From Pedobacter chitinilyticus (lineage in GTDB: Bacteria; Bacteroidota; Bacteroidia; Sphingobacteriales; Sphingobacteriaceae), in NCBI RefSeq assembly GCF_003313385.1, contig NZ_QMHN01000005.1, forward strand, positions 396,799 to 460,798: DNA of 64,000 bases. Direction: 5' to 3'. A program made the translations under genes and the position numbers. Below, piece after piece: positions 7,168 to 16,640 of the stretch. The notes under the pieces were generated by a model that made no database searches, had not been told where the DNA came from, and was given only the letters and a program-made list of their open reading frames with translations. Numbering within the stretch: the first letter of the stretch is position 1; every line of letters starts with the position of its first letter.

Positions 7168-8292
7168 ATGTTTGTAAGAAAGCAGCTTGATTATGCTATT
7201 GCTCGACTATTTAAGGGCAAAGCCTTTATTGTGTTTGGTCCACGACAGGTAGGTAAAACTACCTTTGTAGAACAATTGCTAAATAAAGTCAATAAAAAAA
7301 CTTTGTATCTTAATGGAGATGATGCAGATGTAAGAGCTAATCTTCTTAGTCCTAATGCAGCGCAATTGGAGAGACTGTTAGAGGGTTACGAAATACTTTT
7401 TATAGATGAAGCTCAGCGTATCAATGAGGTTGGCCTGTTTATTAAAATTATTGTAGATAGATTTAAACATGTTCAAGTAATAGCTACTGGTTCATCAGCT
7501 TTTGAGCTTAGTGGAAAAATAAATGAACCTTTAACTGGACGCAAGTATGAGATGATGTTATTGCCGTTTTCCTATGCAGAATTAGTGGATAATACAGATT
7601 TTTTAACCGAAGAAAGGTTGTTGGAGCAAAGGCTACGTTATGGTTCTTATCCCGAAGTGATTAATGATGAGAAGAATGCAGAAGAGCATTTAAAGCTATT
7701 GGCAGATAGTTATTTATATAAGGACTTGTTTACTTTGGAAGATGTGAAAAAGCCAATGCTTTTCGAAAAAATAGTAAAAGCTTTGGCATTACAGGTTGGT
7801 AGTGAAGTAAATTTTTCTGAACTAGCACAATTGGTAAAAGCTGATCAAAAAACGGTAGAACGTTATATCGATCTGTTAGAAAAGGCTTTTGTAGTGTTCT
7901 CTTTGCCAGCTTTTTCTGGAAATGTACGTAACGAGATAAAGAAAGGAAGAAAGATTTATTTCTATGATACTGGTATCATTAACGCCATCACAAGAAACTT
8001 TAATCCTATGGCGAATAGAAATGATGTAGGCGCTCTTTTTGAAAATTATATGATTTCTGAAAGAATAAAATACCTATATCAGAATCAGAAAGATGTAAAA
8101 TACTTTTTTTGGCGTACTACACAACAGCAAGAAATAGACTACATAGAACAGCAGGCAGATCAAATACTAGCGGTAGAATTTAAGTGGAATGAAAATAAAA
8201 AGGTAAAAATTCCAACCACATTTAAACAAGCGTATCAAAACATCAAATCTATATTTGTTTCAAAAGCCGATAGAGGCATGTTCTTGACGTAA
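7168..8292 (+). CDS. AAA ATPase with C-terminal DUF4143 domain (COG1373)
   Basis: A 374-residue protein. The AAA core has Walker A GPRQVGKTTF (about 24-33) and Walker B EILFIDEAQ. A winged-helix-like middle part follows. The C-terminal DUF4143 region contains an EIDY...AVEFKW pattern, reminiscent of the D...ExK core of PD-(D/E)XK nucleases. This family is widespread and patchily distributed in Bacteroidota and archaea; its role is unknown, and links to mobile DNA or toxin-antitoxin-like behaviour are only suggestions. It is monocistronic, lying between the atp terminator and an exported phosphatase, and is probably an accessory gene. Confidence 0.85.
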   Translation: MFVRKQLDYAIARLFKGKAFIVFGPRQVGKTTFVEQLLNKVNKKTLYLNGDDADVRANLLSPNAAQLERLLEGYEILFIDEAQRINEVGLFIKIIVDRFKHVQVIATGSSAFELSGKINEPLTGRKYEMMLLPFSYAELVDNTDFLTEERLLEQRLRYGSYPEVINDEKNAEEHLKLLADSYLYKDLFTLEDVKKPMLFEKIVKALALQVGSEVNFSELAQLVKADQKTVERYIDLLEKAFVVFSLPAFSGNVRNEIKKGRKIYFYDTGIINAITRNFNPMANRNDVGALFENYMISERIKYLYQNQKDVKYFFWRTTQQQEIDYIEQQADQILAVEFKWNENKKVKIPTTFKQAYQNIKSIFVSKADRGMFLT

Positions 8293-8352
8293 CAGCATTC
8301 TACTACTTTAAATGATTTGATAATTGACATGGCTTTTTAACTTTATACTTTA

Positions 8353-8360
8353 TAATTTTG
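8353..8360 (+). promoter_or_regulatory. -7 box of the acid phosphatase gene
   Basis: TAATTTTG matches TAnnTTTG. It covers the in-frame TTG at 8358, so translation must start later, at ATG 8379. No TTG lies at the ideal distance upstream. Confidence 0.55.
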
Positions 8361-8378
8361 GCTTTTTATTTATCGGAT

Positions 8379-9155
8379 ATGAGATTTAGATTTTTAATGA
8401 TTGCATTGTTGGCTGTTCCAACTTTAGCTTCAGCACAAAAGGGAATAGCGCCTGAGAGAGATTGGACAAATGCTGTGCTATGGCAGCAATATAGTGGCGA
8501 GTACCGAGCTTTGGCTTTTCAGGCTTATAACTTTGCTAGATTATCACTAAAAGAGGCTTTATGGGAAAATCAGAATGGTAAACCTAACTGCGTAATTGTA
8601 GATGCAGATGAAACGATCATAGACAACTCTCGTTTCCAAGGTTACGAAATTCAGCATGGGGCAAGTTATGTACCTGCTCATTGGACAGAATGGACTTCTA
8701 AAGCAATGGCTGATACTGTTCCAGGAGCTTTGTCGTTCCTGAAATTTGCAGCGAGCAAAAACGTAGAAACTTTTTATATTACCAACCGTGATGAGGCTGA
8801 TAGAAAGGCGACTATAGAGAATTTGAAAAAACTTGGCTTTCCTTATGTTGATGAGGCACATGTAATGACCAAAAGCACGACTTCGGATAAGCAGGAGAGA
8901 AGAAATAAGGTATTAGAAAAATATAATGTGTTGCTGCTTTGTGGAGATAACTTAAGCGATTTTTCGAATGTTTTTTACAGAGAAGGGAAAGATACCAAAG
9001 AGCAGGTAGATGCCAATCAGCACTTGTTTGGTACCAAGTTCATTGTACTTCCAAATCCGATGTATGGTGATTGGGAAAAACTGCTTTACAAAGAAGGTAA
9101 GTTTAACGAGCAGGAAAAAGCAAAACAACGCTTAGAAAAACTTAAAAGTTACTAA
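8379..9155 (+). CDS. 5'-nucleotidase/acid phosphatase, lipoprotein e(P4) family
   Basis: A 258-residue HAD-superfamily phosphatase. The nucleophile motif is VDADETIIDN (DxD), and the downstream acidic motif is LLCGDNLSDF. Family members remove phosphate from NMN and nucleotides outside the cytoplasm so the nucleoside can be taken up. Here the signal peptide ends TLASA|QKG and has no lipobox Cys, so the mature protein should be soluble in the periplasm or exported, with an N-terminal Gln. The start is fixed by the promoter at 8353-8360, leaving a leader of roughly a dozen bases. Confidence 0.85.
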   Translation: MRFRFLMIALLAVPTLASAQKGIAPERDWTNAVLWQQYSGEYRALAFQAYNFARLSLKEALWENQNGKPNCVIVDADETIIDNSRFQGYEIQHGASYVPAHWTEWTSKAMADTVPGALSFLKFAASKNVETFYITNRDEADRKATIENLKKLGFPYVDEAHVMTKSTTSDKQERRNKVLEKYNVLLLCGDNLSDFSNVFYREGKDTKEQVDANQHLFGTKFIVLPNPMYGDWEKLLYKEGKFNEQEKAKQRLEKLKSY

Positions 9156-9218
9156 ACCATAGTATTATTTGTAGAAGAAATATTATTTTTGCGCAAGACA
9201 AAATTAAAACGATAAAAC

Positions 9219-9431
9219 ATGGATGCTAAAGAAAGAGAAAACAGCATGAAAACAGCCAACGATTCGGCTATTTATTCTTCACTTGCTTTATGGGCAGTTG
9301 TAACTGTAGTTGGAGTATTTTTGCGCTTCGCTTTTGACTCTTTGACACTTTCATTAGTTTCATGGGCTATTTTAGCTTTTGGCTTTGTAATGTGCTGCGT
9401 TACGGCCTTCAAAATTTTAAACGCAAAATAA
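9219..9431 (+). CDS. Small two-helix membrane protein, unknown function
   Basis: A 70-residue protein with a polar N terminus (about 18 residues) and two membrane helices (about 19-38 and 45-65). I do not recognise a family. TATTTTTG at 9184-9191 is a plausible -7 box, 27 bases before the ATG, and a strong terminator follows directly, so it is probably a single-gene unit. A second in-frame ATG at 9246 would give a 61-residue form. Confidence 0.65.
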   Translation: MDAKERENSMKTANDSAIYSSLALWAVVTVVGVFLRFAFDSLTLSLVSWAILAFGFVMCCVTAFKILNAK

Positions 9432-9451
9432 ATTAATAAAATTTATAGATG

Positions 9452-9490
9452 AAAAATCCCCTCATAGCATTGCTATGAGGGGATTTTTTT
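9452..9490 (+). terminator. Terminator after the small membrane protein
   Basis: A long perfect stem (AAAAATCCCCTCATAG with its complement, five-base apical loop) is followed by a T-run. The A-run before the stem would let it work on the other strand too. Confidence 0.92.
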
Positions 9491-9672
9491 ATTTGTCCCA
9501 AATTGAAAACCGCAAACTGAAAACTGAAATGGGTTACCTTCAAGCGTTTTTAGCATTAAGCTAAAAAGAGATCAAATTAAACCTCGAAACAAATTGTCTG
9601 CCTTAAGGAAATAGCATGCTTAAGACAATTTTGTGAAAGGAATAAGTTCTACACTTAAAACCTATTAACAAA

Positions 9673-10545
9673 ATGAAAAGACATTTTGCCATCGTGGCAT
9701 TGGCTGCAATTGTATTTGCAGGCTGTAATGCCGAGCATAAAGCTGAAAGCACTGATTATGCTTCTACAGAAGCTTTAGATACCGTATCTAATAATCAATT
9801 AGTGGAGAAAATGATCAAAACCGCTGATATGCGTTTTAGGGTAAAAGATGTACAGCGCACCAAAGCTGAGCTGAGTAATACCATAAAAAAGCAAGGTGGT
9901 TTGGTGATGGAATTTTCCTTAAATAGCAGCATTCAGAATACCAAAAAAGTTAAGTTAAGTGCCGACTCACTAAAAGAAATTACCGCTTATCGAAAAGAAG
10001 GTTATCTAGTGGCTAGAATTCCATCTGCGGAGCTAGATGAATTTACTGATCAAATTGCTGGTATGGCGGTATTTGTAGATAACCAGTCGTTGAAAATGGA
10101 AGATAAAAGCTTATCCTATTTAGAAAACTCCATGAAATCTGCCAATAGGCAAGAAGCAGTAGAGCAGATTAAAAAGGTAGGGACTAAAAAGGGAAGTAAC
10201 GTAGAAAGTTCACTTTACATCAAGGATGATTATGTGAACAAGAAAATCGAAAACCTGAGTATCGACAAACAAGTTAAATTTAGCACGATTACGCTTAGCT
10301 TTTATCAAGACAATACGGTTAAAACAATGACTGTAGCGAATGATAATCTGTATGATTACCAACCAGGTTTTTTTAATAGACTAGCCCTGAATTTTGTGGA
10401 TGGATGGATATATTTCAAAGAATTTATTCTGTTTCTGTCTAGGTTTTGGTTGTTTTTTACGGTTGGTTTGGGTGCTTTCTTTGTCATCAGATATTATACG
10501 AAGAAACAAAGTGATAAAACTTTCTTACCTCCACCAAGTAATTAG
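9673..10545 (+). CDS. DUF4349 lipoprotein
   Basis: A 290-residue protein with a lipoprotein signal (lipobox VFAGC). The DUF4349 domain spans most of the mature protein: a VEKMIKTADMRFRVKDV strand region, a coiled-coil-like middle and a VKFSTITLSFYQ strand. A membrane helix at about 250-272 is followed by a basic tail. The role is unknown; the family resembles sigma-factor-linked or stress-related envelope proteins in other phyla, but nothing here tests that. The 241-base gap upstream holds two hairpins (TTTTTAGC 9547-9554 with 9560-9567, and an imperfect one around 9590-9643). Confidence 0.8.
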   Translation: MKRHFAIVALAAIVFAGCNAEHKAESTDYASTEALDTVSNNQLVEKMIKTADMRFRVKDVQRTKAELSNTIKKQGGLVMEFSLNSSIQNTKKVKLSADSLKEITAYRKEGYLVARIPSAELDEFTDQIAGMAVFVDNQSLKMEDKSLSYLENSMKSANRQEAVEQIKKVGTKKGSNVESSLYIKDDYVNKKIENLSIDKQVKFSTITLSFYQDNTVKTMTVANDNLYDYQPGFFNRLALNFVDGWIYFKEFILFLSRFWLFFTVGLGAFFVIRYYTKKQSDKTFLPPPSN

Positions 10546-10583
10546 TTTATACACCTCGTCACCGAAATGGCGCTCCCCTACAC

Positions 10584-10692
10584 GTCGTTTCGATGAGGAG
10601 GAACGACGAAGAGAAATCTGACTCAGCGGATATAGATAAGTATTCATTTAAGAAGTGACTGAGATTGCTTCGTCGTACCTCTTCGCAATGAC
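10584..10692. repeat. GTCATTGCGAG-type palindromic repeat, full copy
   Basis: The left arm (from 10584) reads as a divergent GTCGTTTCGATGAGGAGG... sequence. The right arm ends CTCTTCGCAATGAC (to 10692). The arms are complementary over about 35 bases and flank a unique centre. It is one of three relatives in the window (also 28862-28896 and 29973-30028). Confidence 0.75.
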
Positions 10693-10822
10693 TATTTGGT
10701 ATCTAATCAGTAAGAAATCAAAACTAACTGAGAAAGCCATGAGCAAATTGTAAAATTTAAACTATAGACCATAGTTGTGATAATAAAGTGTTAATTTCAT
10801 TCAGCTAAACTATAATTACTCA

Positions 10823-12274
10823 ATGAAGAAACTAACCCTTATTGCGGGTCTAGCTTGCGCTTTCTTAAGTGCAAGGGCTCAAGACTTTTCTGCCGTTTTT
10901 AAGCAAATTAACACTGAAGTACAATCAAATTCACAGGCATATAAAAACCTGAAGAGTGCCACCGATAAAATTGGACATCGCCTAACAGGTTCTGCCAATG
11001 GTGCAAAAGCCGAAGAATTTGCTTTCAATCTTCTGAAATCATACGGTTTCGATGTGCGTTATCAGCCATTTGAAGTAGAAAGTTGGGACCGAAAAACCTT
11101 ATCGGTTAAAATTGGTGGCGATAGAACAAATTTGTCGCCAGTTAAAGCGGTGACTTTGGCACACTCGCCAGTAAGGTCAAATGTAACTGCGGAGATCATA
11201 GATGTAGGAAATGGTTTAGAGGCCGACTACGAACCTGTAAAGGATAATGTGAGGGGCAAAATTGCATTGATTTATATCGGAGTGCTTCCAGGTTCTCCAG
11301 CAGGTACAGCCTCTCTGCATCGTTCTGAAAAAACTGCTATTGCTACTAAATATGGTGCGTCTGGTGTCATCATCATTAACAAGGTAGAAGGTGGTGTGTT
11401 GCTTACTGGAACGGCATCGGTTACTGGCAAATTAATTCCTATTCCAGCGGTTTGTATTGGTTTGGAGAGCGGGATAGCTTTAAAGGCAAAACTGAAAACA
11501 GGTCCGCAATTTGCACAGATCGCCATGACCAATTTTTCGGGAATGATCAAAGCCAGAAACGTGATTGCTACTTTGAAAGGCACTACCTTGCCCAATGAAA
11601 AAATTGTGGTAGGTGGACATTTAGATAGTTGGGATTTAGCCACAGGAGCTATCGATAACGGTATTGGTTCTTTCTCTATCATTGATATGGCCAGAACTTT
11701 TAAAATGTTGAATTTACAGACTAAACGTACCGTTGAATTTGTGATGTTTATGGGCGAAGAGCAAGGTTTATTAGGTTCAAAAGCCTACGTGGCTCAGGGC
11801 TTAAAAGATAAAACTTTGGGTCAAGTACGTTTTATGTTAAACTATGATATGACCAATGATCCTAAAGGATTTTCTACTTCGAGAAAGGAGATGGAACCAC
11901 TATTTAAAAGCTGGGGTGCCGAAGTGGTAAAAATTGATACAGGCTTTAAAAATCTTTTCCATGCAGGAGCGGGCTTGCATAGCGACCACCAACCGTTTAT
12001 GCTGGAAGGTATCCCAACGGGTGGAGGCGCTGGTGGTAAATTGCCAAATAACTCAGGACCTTTTTACCATTCGGATGGCGATGGTTTCCACTTGGTGGAT
12101 GAACAAGGGATGAAAAATACCGTGCGTTATTCGGCCATGTTGACTTATGCTTTAGCCAACACACCTACTATTCCAGTGACTAGATTCTCTGATGCGGATT
12201 TAAAAGCATTTTTGGAAAGTCAAAAACTTAAAGAGCCACTAAAAATTGCTGGCGAATGGAAATGGGGAGATTAA
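10823..12274 (+). CDS. M28 family metallopeptidase (carboxypeptidase Q-like)
   Basis: A 483-residue exported zinc peptidase. The signal peptide ends LSARA|QDF. A PA-like insert (about 110-230) precedes the catalytic domain. Metal-site motifs are GGHLDSWD, GAIDNG, FMGEEQG, NYDMTND and GLHSDHQPF, in the order seen in M28 enzymes. The length suits the carboxypeptidase Q/PGCP branch, which releases N-terminal residues from dipeptides or oligopeptides. It is convergent with the next minus-strand gene; the stop codon lies in the loop of the terminator at 12260-12288. Confidence 0.88.
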   Translation: MKKLTLIAGLACAFLSARAQDFSAVFKQINTEVQSNSQAYKNLKSATDKIGHRLTGSANGAKAEEFAFNLLKSYGFDVRYQPFEVESWDRKTLSVKIGGDRTNLSPVKAVTLAHSPVRSNVTAEIIDVGNGLEADYEPVKDNVRGKIALIYIGVLPGSPAGTASLHRSEKTAIATKYGASGVIIINKVEGGVLLTGTASVTGKLIPIPAVCIGLESGIALKAKLKTGPQFAQIAMTNFSGMIKARNVIATLKGTTLPNEKIVVGGHLDSWDLATGAIDNGIGSFSIIDMARTFKMLNLQTKRTVEFVMFMGEEQGLLGSKAYVAQGLKDKTLGQVRFMLNYDMTNDPKGFSTSRKEMEPLFKSWGAEVVKIDTGFKNLFHAGAGLHSDHQPFMLEGIPTGGGAGGKLPNNSGPFYHSDGDGFHLVDEQGMKNTVRYSAMLTYALANTPTIPVTRFSDADLKAFLESQKLKEPLKIAGEWKWGD

Positions 12275-12288
12275 CTCCCCATTTTTTT
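12260..12288 (+). terminator. Terminator embedding the M28 stop codon
   Basis: The 10-base perfect stem AAATGGGGAG/CTCCCCATTT has a five-base loop containing the gene's TAA and a following T-run. The gene's last codons form the left arm. Confidence 0.88.
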
Positions 12289-13168
12289 ATCTTCCAAAAC
12301 TGTCGTAATTATCTTCAGCATACTTTTCAAATCGTTCTAGCAATTTGATGTTCTTCTTTTCCAGTGCTGTAAGTGTGCCGTTTACATCATTGCTTACTGG
12401 AATATACCAATCTGCGTAGTCAAAAAACTGTCTGTAAGTCTTCTTTTTAAATGAATATCCGTGACGGGCAAAAATGGTGTTTCTTAATATTTGTAAATCT
12501 AGTTTACGCAGGTTTTTTAAATCACTTTCTTTGAGTTCTTGAGTAGACGAGTTGATAGTGAAAACGGCGTCAGAAGCACTTCTATAATATTCATTTGTGT
12601 GGGTTTGTGCTTCTCCGTCGACGGTATCAATTACCTTTTCAACTTTACTAGATTGCCAGTCAACGTACTCACCATCTTTATCTAACATTAAATTAGGATT
12701 ATAGGCAAAAACTTTTTTCAGCAATTTGAAAGATCTTTTGGTGACATTAATTTCCTGATTATACGACTTCCATGTGCCAACTAAAGTATCATTGCGTAGC
12801 TCAAATTCAAATCGCCCATCATACTTTTGGTCGCCAGGTTCATCCATTACAAAACTGATTTTATTGCCAGAATCTGTAAGTGTTCCTTGTAAAGGTCTAT
12901 CATTTCCCGCTACCACACTTCGGCCAATTACTTTATCCTTATCAATGCTTTTAATAACCAAGGTGATTTTATTTTCACTGTAGGAATCCTCTCGATATTC
13001 TTCGGCAACAAAATCACCTACCCACATGCCTAATACATGATCATAAGTAGTATTTACGGTTGCTGTCGAATCAACAGCGTTTTTTTCGGTCTTCTTGTCG
13101 TTACTATTGCAGGAAGCAAGCGTTAAGATTGATAAAAAGGCGATAACAAGATTTTTCATTTTATTCAT
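12287..13168 (-). CDS. YARHG-domain lipoprotein
   Basis: A 293-residue protein. The signal peptide ends in lipobox LASC; beta-rich regions follow, and a C-terminal YARHG domain (IFARHGYSFKKKTYRQFF) takes up the last 80 residues. YARHG domains occur in surface or periplasmic bacterial proteins and their ligand is unknown. ATG 13168 is chosen because it overlaps the TGA of the upstream DUF2306 gene as ATGA, which implies translational coupling. A second ATG at 13159 is possible. Confidence 0.8.
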   Translation of the reverse strand: MNKMKNLVIAFLSILTLASCNSNDKKTEKNAVDSTATVNTTYDHVLGMWVGDFVAEEYREDSYSENKITLVIKSIDKDKVIGRSVVAGNDRPLQGTLTDSGNKISFVMDEPGDQKYDGRFEFELRNDTLVGTWKSYNQEINVTKRSFKLLKKVFAYNPNLMLDKDGEYVDWQSSKVEKVIDTVDGEAQTHTNEYYRSASDAVFTINSSTQELKESDLKNLRKLDLQILRNTIFARHGYSFKKKTYRQFFDYADWYIPVSNDVNGTLTALEKKNIKLLERFEKYAEDNYDSFGR

Positions 13169-13809
13169 TTGAGGTTTAAGTATTTCTTTCTGATCATCCA
13201 TTCTACTAAAAGTAAATTTGGTATCCAACCAAGCCACGCAATAATTTGATACACATCCATAGGTGCTGGATGGAATAAATATACCAAAATAACCTTCCAT
13301 AGGCGCAAGGTAATGGCAGAGCAAGTTAATGCAAAACTGCGTAACATAAAGTTGTAATGCGCTTTAAATTCCTGCTTTTTGGCTAATAAAACTGCTTTTA
13401 GCGTAAACCAAAACCACAATACCGCTAAAATGCTAAAAGCAGCTTTGGCAATTAGCCCGCCGTTGGCAAAAAAGCCAATAAATAAGCCCGAAGGTGCAGC
13501 AAATAGCAAAACCAATACAACATAGAGGTAACCAAGTTTTCGATGTAATTTGGCGTGTTTATTTAACAGTGTTTTGTTAAACTGAGTGAAGCCTGCTAAC
13601 AATACAAAAATAGCGCTAAATACGTGGATGTAAAAAATGGGAAGATAAAGCCTGATGCCTTCTACTTCTGTTTGTTTAATCTGCAAAAAGGCAATGTCAC
13701 TACTAACAGGTAAATAGCGTAGTGTAATCTGCAACATGAGCAGAAAAAAGAAAAAAAACAGCAATAGCCACGCTAAACGAAAGTAGTTAATCCTAATGTT
13801 CAACAGCAT
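13165..13809 (-). CDS. DUF2306 membrane protein
   Basis: A 214-residue protein with about six hydrophobic helices. Conserved polar spots inside or near the helices (LHRKLGYLYV and AHYNFMLRSFALTCSAITLRLW) identify the DUF2306 family. His residues at helix ends recall haem-binding or quinone-binding membrane proteins, but this is speculation. It is coupled by ATGA overlap to the YARHG lipoprotein gene. Confidence 0.78.
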   Translation of the reverse strand: MLLNIRINYFRLAWLLLFFFFFLLMLQITLRYLPVSSDIAFLQIKQTEVEGIRLYLPIFYIHVFSAIFVLLAGFTQFNKTLLNKHAKLHRKLGYLYVVLVLLFAAPSGLFIGFFANGGLIAKAAFSILAVLWFWFTLKAVLLAKKQEFKAHYNFMLRSFALTCSAITLRLWKVILVYLFHPAPMDVYQIIAWLGWIPNLLLVEWMIRKKYLNLK

Positions 13810-13891
13810 TTGCTCATTGGTTGTTGACCCTTTGCACAGTGTCTCGGCATTCTCTTCTTTGAGGGGAAAGTGGATGTTTTTAGTGGATAAT

Positions 13892-14320
13892 TTAGCTATT
13901 GATATAACTTTCTAGTTGTGAAATGGTCTGTTTTTGGTCGGCAATAATGAATTTCACTACATCGCCAATGGACACCATTCCAACGGCTTGATTTTCGGTC
14001 ACCACTGGTAAATGTCTAATGTGCTTGTCGGTCATCATTTGCATGCATAAATCAATGCTGTCAGCTAAGGTTACCGTAACTGGATTGGCAGTCATAGCCT
14101 CACTAATGGGAGTGTCCTTCGAAGCTTTTCCCTGTAAAACGATTTTTCGGGCATAATCACGTTCTGTGAAAATACCGAGCAATTGCCCTTCTTGCATGAT
14201 TAATAAGGCGCTAATGTTTTTCTCTGTCATTAACTTTAGGGCATCTAAAACCGAGGTGTTAGCACTAACACTAAAAATTTGCAGCGGTTTGGTATCGAAA
14301 ATTTGTTGAACTGTTTTCAT
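13892..14320 (-). CDS. CBS-domain protein
   Basis: A 142-residue cytoplasmic protein made of two CBS motifs in tandem (about 8-62 and 75-130). The signatures are ISALLIMQEGQLLGIFTERDYARKI and IRHLPVVTENQAVGMVSIGD. Stand-alone CBS pairs bind adenine nucleotides and act as sensors or regulators of partners. Nothing in the neighbourhood names the partner. Confidence 0.88.
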   Translation of the reverse strand: MKTVQQIFDTKPLQIFSVSANTSVLDALKLMTEKNISALLIMQEGQLLGIFTERDYARKIVLQGKASKDTPISEAMTANPVTVTLADSIDLCMQMMTDKHIRHLPVVTENQAVGMVSIGDVVKFIIADQKQTISQLESYINS

Positions 14321-14387
14321 GGTCTGCTTTTGGTTGTTTACTTAAATTTACCTAAAATAACAGTAAATCCAAATAGACCTTTTTGCA

Positions 14388-15896
14388 CTACATCATCTTC
14401 AAAATATCGTCTACATATTCCCTGTTGTTTGCCAAACGAGGTACCTTATGTTGTCCTCCAAGTTTGCCACGGTTTTTCATCCAATGATAAAACGTGTTTT
14501 CTGGAGCATTGTGAACTTTTGGACGCTTCAATGCCATATCCTTAAAGCGTTTGGCATCATAATCCGAGTTTACCTCACGTAGGGTCTGATCCAAAACATC
14601 TATAAATTGTTCAAAATTGGAAGGTTGTTGCTCAAATTCGATGATCCACTCATGGCCCCCAGCTTCATCTCCGCTAAAATAAATAGGGCAGGCGGTATAG
14701 TCTTTAATTTTGGCATTAGTGGTAGCACAGGCTTTGGTTAACGCATTTTCAGCGTTATCAATAATCACTTCTTCACCAAAAGCATTGATAAAGTGCTTGG
14801 TGCGTCCGCTAATTTTAATTCTAAAAGGATATAAGGAAGTAAAATGGACGGTATCGCCAATCATGTAGCGCCATAAACCTGCATTGGTACTGATAATTAC
14901 TGCATAATTTTTATGTAGCTCCACCTGATCTAAAGAAAGTGTTTTAGGGTTTTCATCCTCTAAGTTTTCCAAAGGAAGAAACTCATAGTAAACGCCGTAA
15001 TCCAACATCAAAAGCAGCTCTTCGGAGTGGGATTGATCTTGTATACCAAAGAAACCTTCAGATGCATTGTAAGTCTCCAGATAATACATGTCTGACGAAG
15101 GAATCAGTTCTTTAAATTGCTGACGGTACGGACCGAAATTTACGGCACCATGGAAATAGGCTTCTAAGTTGGGCCAAACCTCTAGTAAGTTTTTTGCACC
15201 AGTAATTTCCATCACCTTTTTCGCCAATACAATGGTCCAAGTAGGTACACCTGAAATATTGGTGACGTTTTCTTTGATGGTAGCTTCCGCCATGCGATCC
15301 ATTTTTTCCTCATAATTATCCATGAGGGCAATGGACATATCAGGGGTCCGATAATATTCGGCCCAAATAGGTAGGTTTTTAATCAAAACCGCCGATAAAT
15401 CGCCATAGTGAATGTCTTCGCACAGCTGATTGATTTGATGACTTCCACCTAAAACCAAGCCTTTCCCAGTAAACATTTGCGTGTTTGGTCGGTTGTTGCA
15501 ATAGATTGACAGCATGTCTTTGCCACCTTTAAAATGACATTCTTCTAAAGCTTCTTCAGATACTGGAATGAATTTGCTTCTATCGCTGGTAGTTCCTGAT
15601 GATTTGGCAAACCATTTAATTTCTGATGGCCAAAGGATGTTCTGTTCGCCTTGTAACATGCGCTCAATGTAAGGCTTCAGTGTATCGTAGTTTTGGATGG
15701 GTACCCGTTCTTTAAACTGTTGTACGTTCAATATCGATCTGTAGTCGTACAGTTTGCCCCATTCCGTATTTTCAGCACTTGAAATTAAGGTATGCAGCCA
15801 TTCATCCTGTACATCTAAGGGATATTTCATGAAAAGCTCAATCTGATGGATGCGCTTTTTCATGTACCACGTAAAAATAGAATTTACTATCGCCAT
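14388..15896 (-). CDS. GH3-family acyl-adenylating enzyme
   Basis: A 502-residue protein of the GH3 fold, first known as auxin- and jasmonate-amino acid ligases of plants. The ATP-binding motif is WFAKSSGTTSDRSKFIP (about 89-105). The later YNASEGFFG and IGDTVHF segments match the adenylate-binding and hinge motifs. Bacterial GH3 proteins have no settled substrate; formation of an acyl-adenylate and transfer to an amine or thiol is expected. It is followed ten bases upstream in the transcript by lptB, so the two are probably co-transcribed. Confidence 0.82.
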   Translation of the reverse strand: MAIVNSIFTWYMKKRIHQIELFMKYPLDVQDEWLHTLISSAENTEWGKLYDYRSILNVQQFKERVPIQNYDTLKPYIERMLQGEQNILWPSEIKWFAKSSGTTSDRSKFIPVSEEALEECHFKGGKDMLSIYCNNRPNTQMFTGKGLVLGGSHQINQLCEDIHYGDLSAVLIKNLPIWAEYYRTPDMSIALMDNYEEKMDRMAEATIKENVTNISGVPTWTIVLAKKVMEITGAKNLLEVWPNLEAYFHGAVNFGPYRQQFKELIPSSDMYYLETYNASEGFFGIQDQSHSEELLLMLDYGVYYEFLPLENLEDENPKTLSLDQVELHKNYAVIISTNAGLWRYMIGDTVHFTSLYPFRIKISGRTKHFINAFGEEVIIDNAENALTKACATTNAKIKDYTACPIYFSGDEAGGHEWIIEFEQQPSNFEQFIDVLDQTLREVNSDYDAKRFKDMALKRPKVHNAPENTFYHWMKNRGKLGGQHKVPRLANNREYVDDILKMM

Positions 15897-15905
15897 CAGT
15901 TTTCC

Positions 15906-16640
15906 TTATAGATTTTTCTTGCGTAGAATAAAGTTCGAACCTAAATATACCTTTCTTACCATTTCGTTAGCGGCCAATACCTCTGGCGTACCCGATTCCA
16001 AGATTTTTCCCTCAAAAAGCAAATAAGCTCGATCGGTAATGGAAAGTGTTTCTTGTACGTTGTGGTCGGTAATTAAAATACCAATATTTTTTTTCTTAAG
16101 CTTTGCTACAATACTTTGGATTTCTTCCACGGCAATAGGGTCAACCCCTGCAAATGGCTCATCCAGTAAAATAAAATTAGGACTTGCAGCCAATGCTCTG
16201 GCAATCTCCGTTCTACGGCGCTCTCCTCCAGAAAGCAAGTCGCCACGATTTTTACGTACTTTATGCAAACTAAACTCGGTAAGCAGCTCTTCCAGTTTTT
16301 CCTTGCGTTCTTCCTTGTTAAGCTTAGTCATCTCCAAAATAGCCATAATGTTATCCTCTACAGATAATTTGCGGAAAACGCTGGCCTCTTGCGCTAAGTA
16401 GCCAATGCCTTTTTGTGCCCTGCGGTACATGGCATCTTTGGTAATGTCCTCACCATCCAAAAGTATGTTGCCCTCATTAGGCTTAATTAAGCCCACAATC
16501 ATATAAAATGACGTAGTTTTTCCAGCACCATTTGGTCCCAGCAAACCCACAATCTCTCCTTGGCTCACTTCAAATGAAACATCGTTAACAACGGTACGCT
16601 GTTTATATTTTTTAATGAGATGCTCGGCTTTTAAAATCAT
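15906..16640 (-). CDS. lptB: Lipopolysaccharide export ABC transporter ATPase LptB
   Basis: A 244-residue ATPase that powers LPS extraction from the inner membrane with LptF/LptG. The Walker A is GPNGAGKT (35-42), the signature is LLSGGERRR, the Walker B is FILLDEPFAGVDP, and the H-loop is ITDHN. The closeness of the Walker B tail (FAGVDPIAVEEIQ) to known LptB separates it from generic ABC ATPases. Its gene lies downstream of recJ across a word-repeat gap. Confidence 0.92.
   Translation of the reverse strand: MILKAEHLIKKYKQRTVVNDVSFEVSQGEIVGLLGPNGAGKTTSFYMIVGLIKPNEGNILLDGEDITKDAMYRRAQKGIGYLAQEASVFRKLSVEDNIMAILEMTKLNKEERKEKLEELLTEFSLHKVRKNRGDLLSGGERRRTEIARALAASPNFILLDEPFAGVDPIAVEEIQSIVAKLKKKNIGILITDHNVQETLSITDRAYLLFEGKILESGTPEVLAANEMVRKVYLGSNFILRKKNL

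Noticed and set aside
10394..10621. 75-codon plus-strand frame overlapping the DUF4349 end
   Set aside because: Different frame of the DUF4349 gene continuing into the palindromic repeat; composition is not protein-like.
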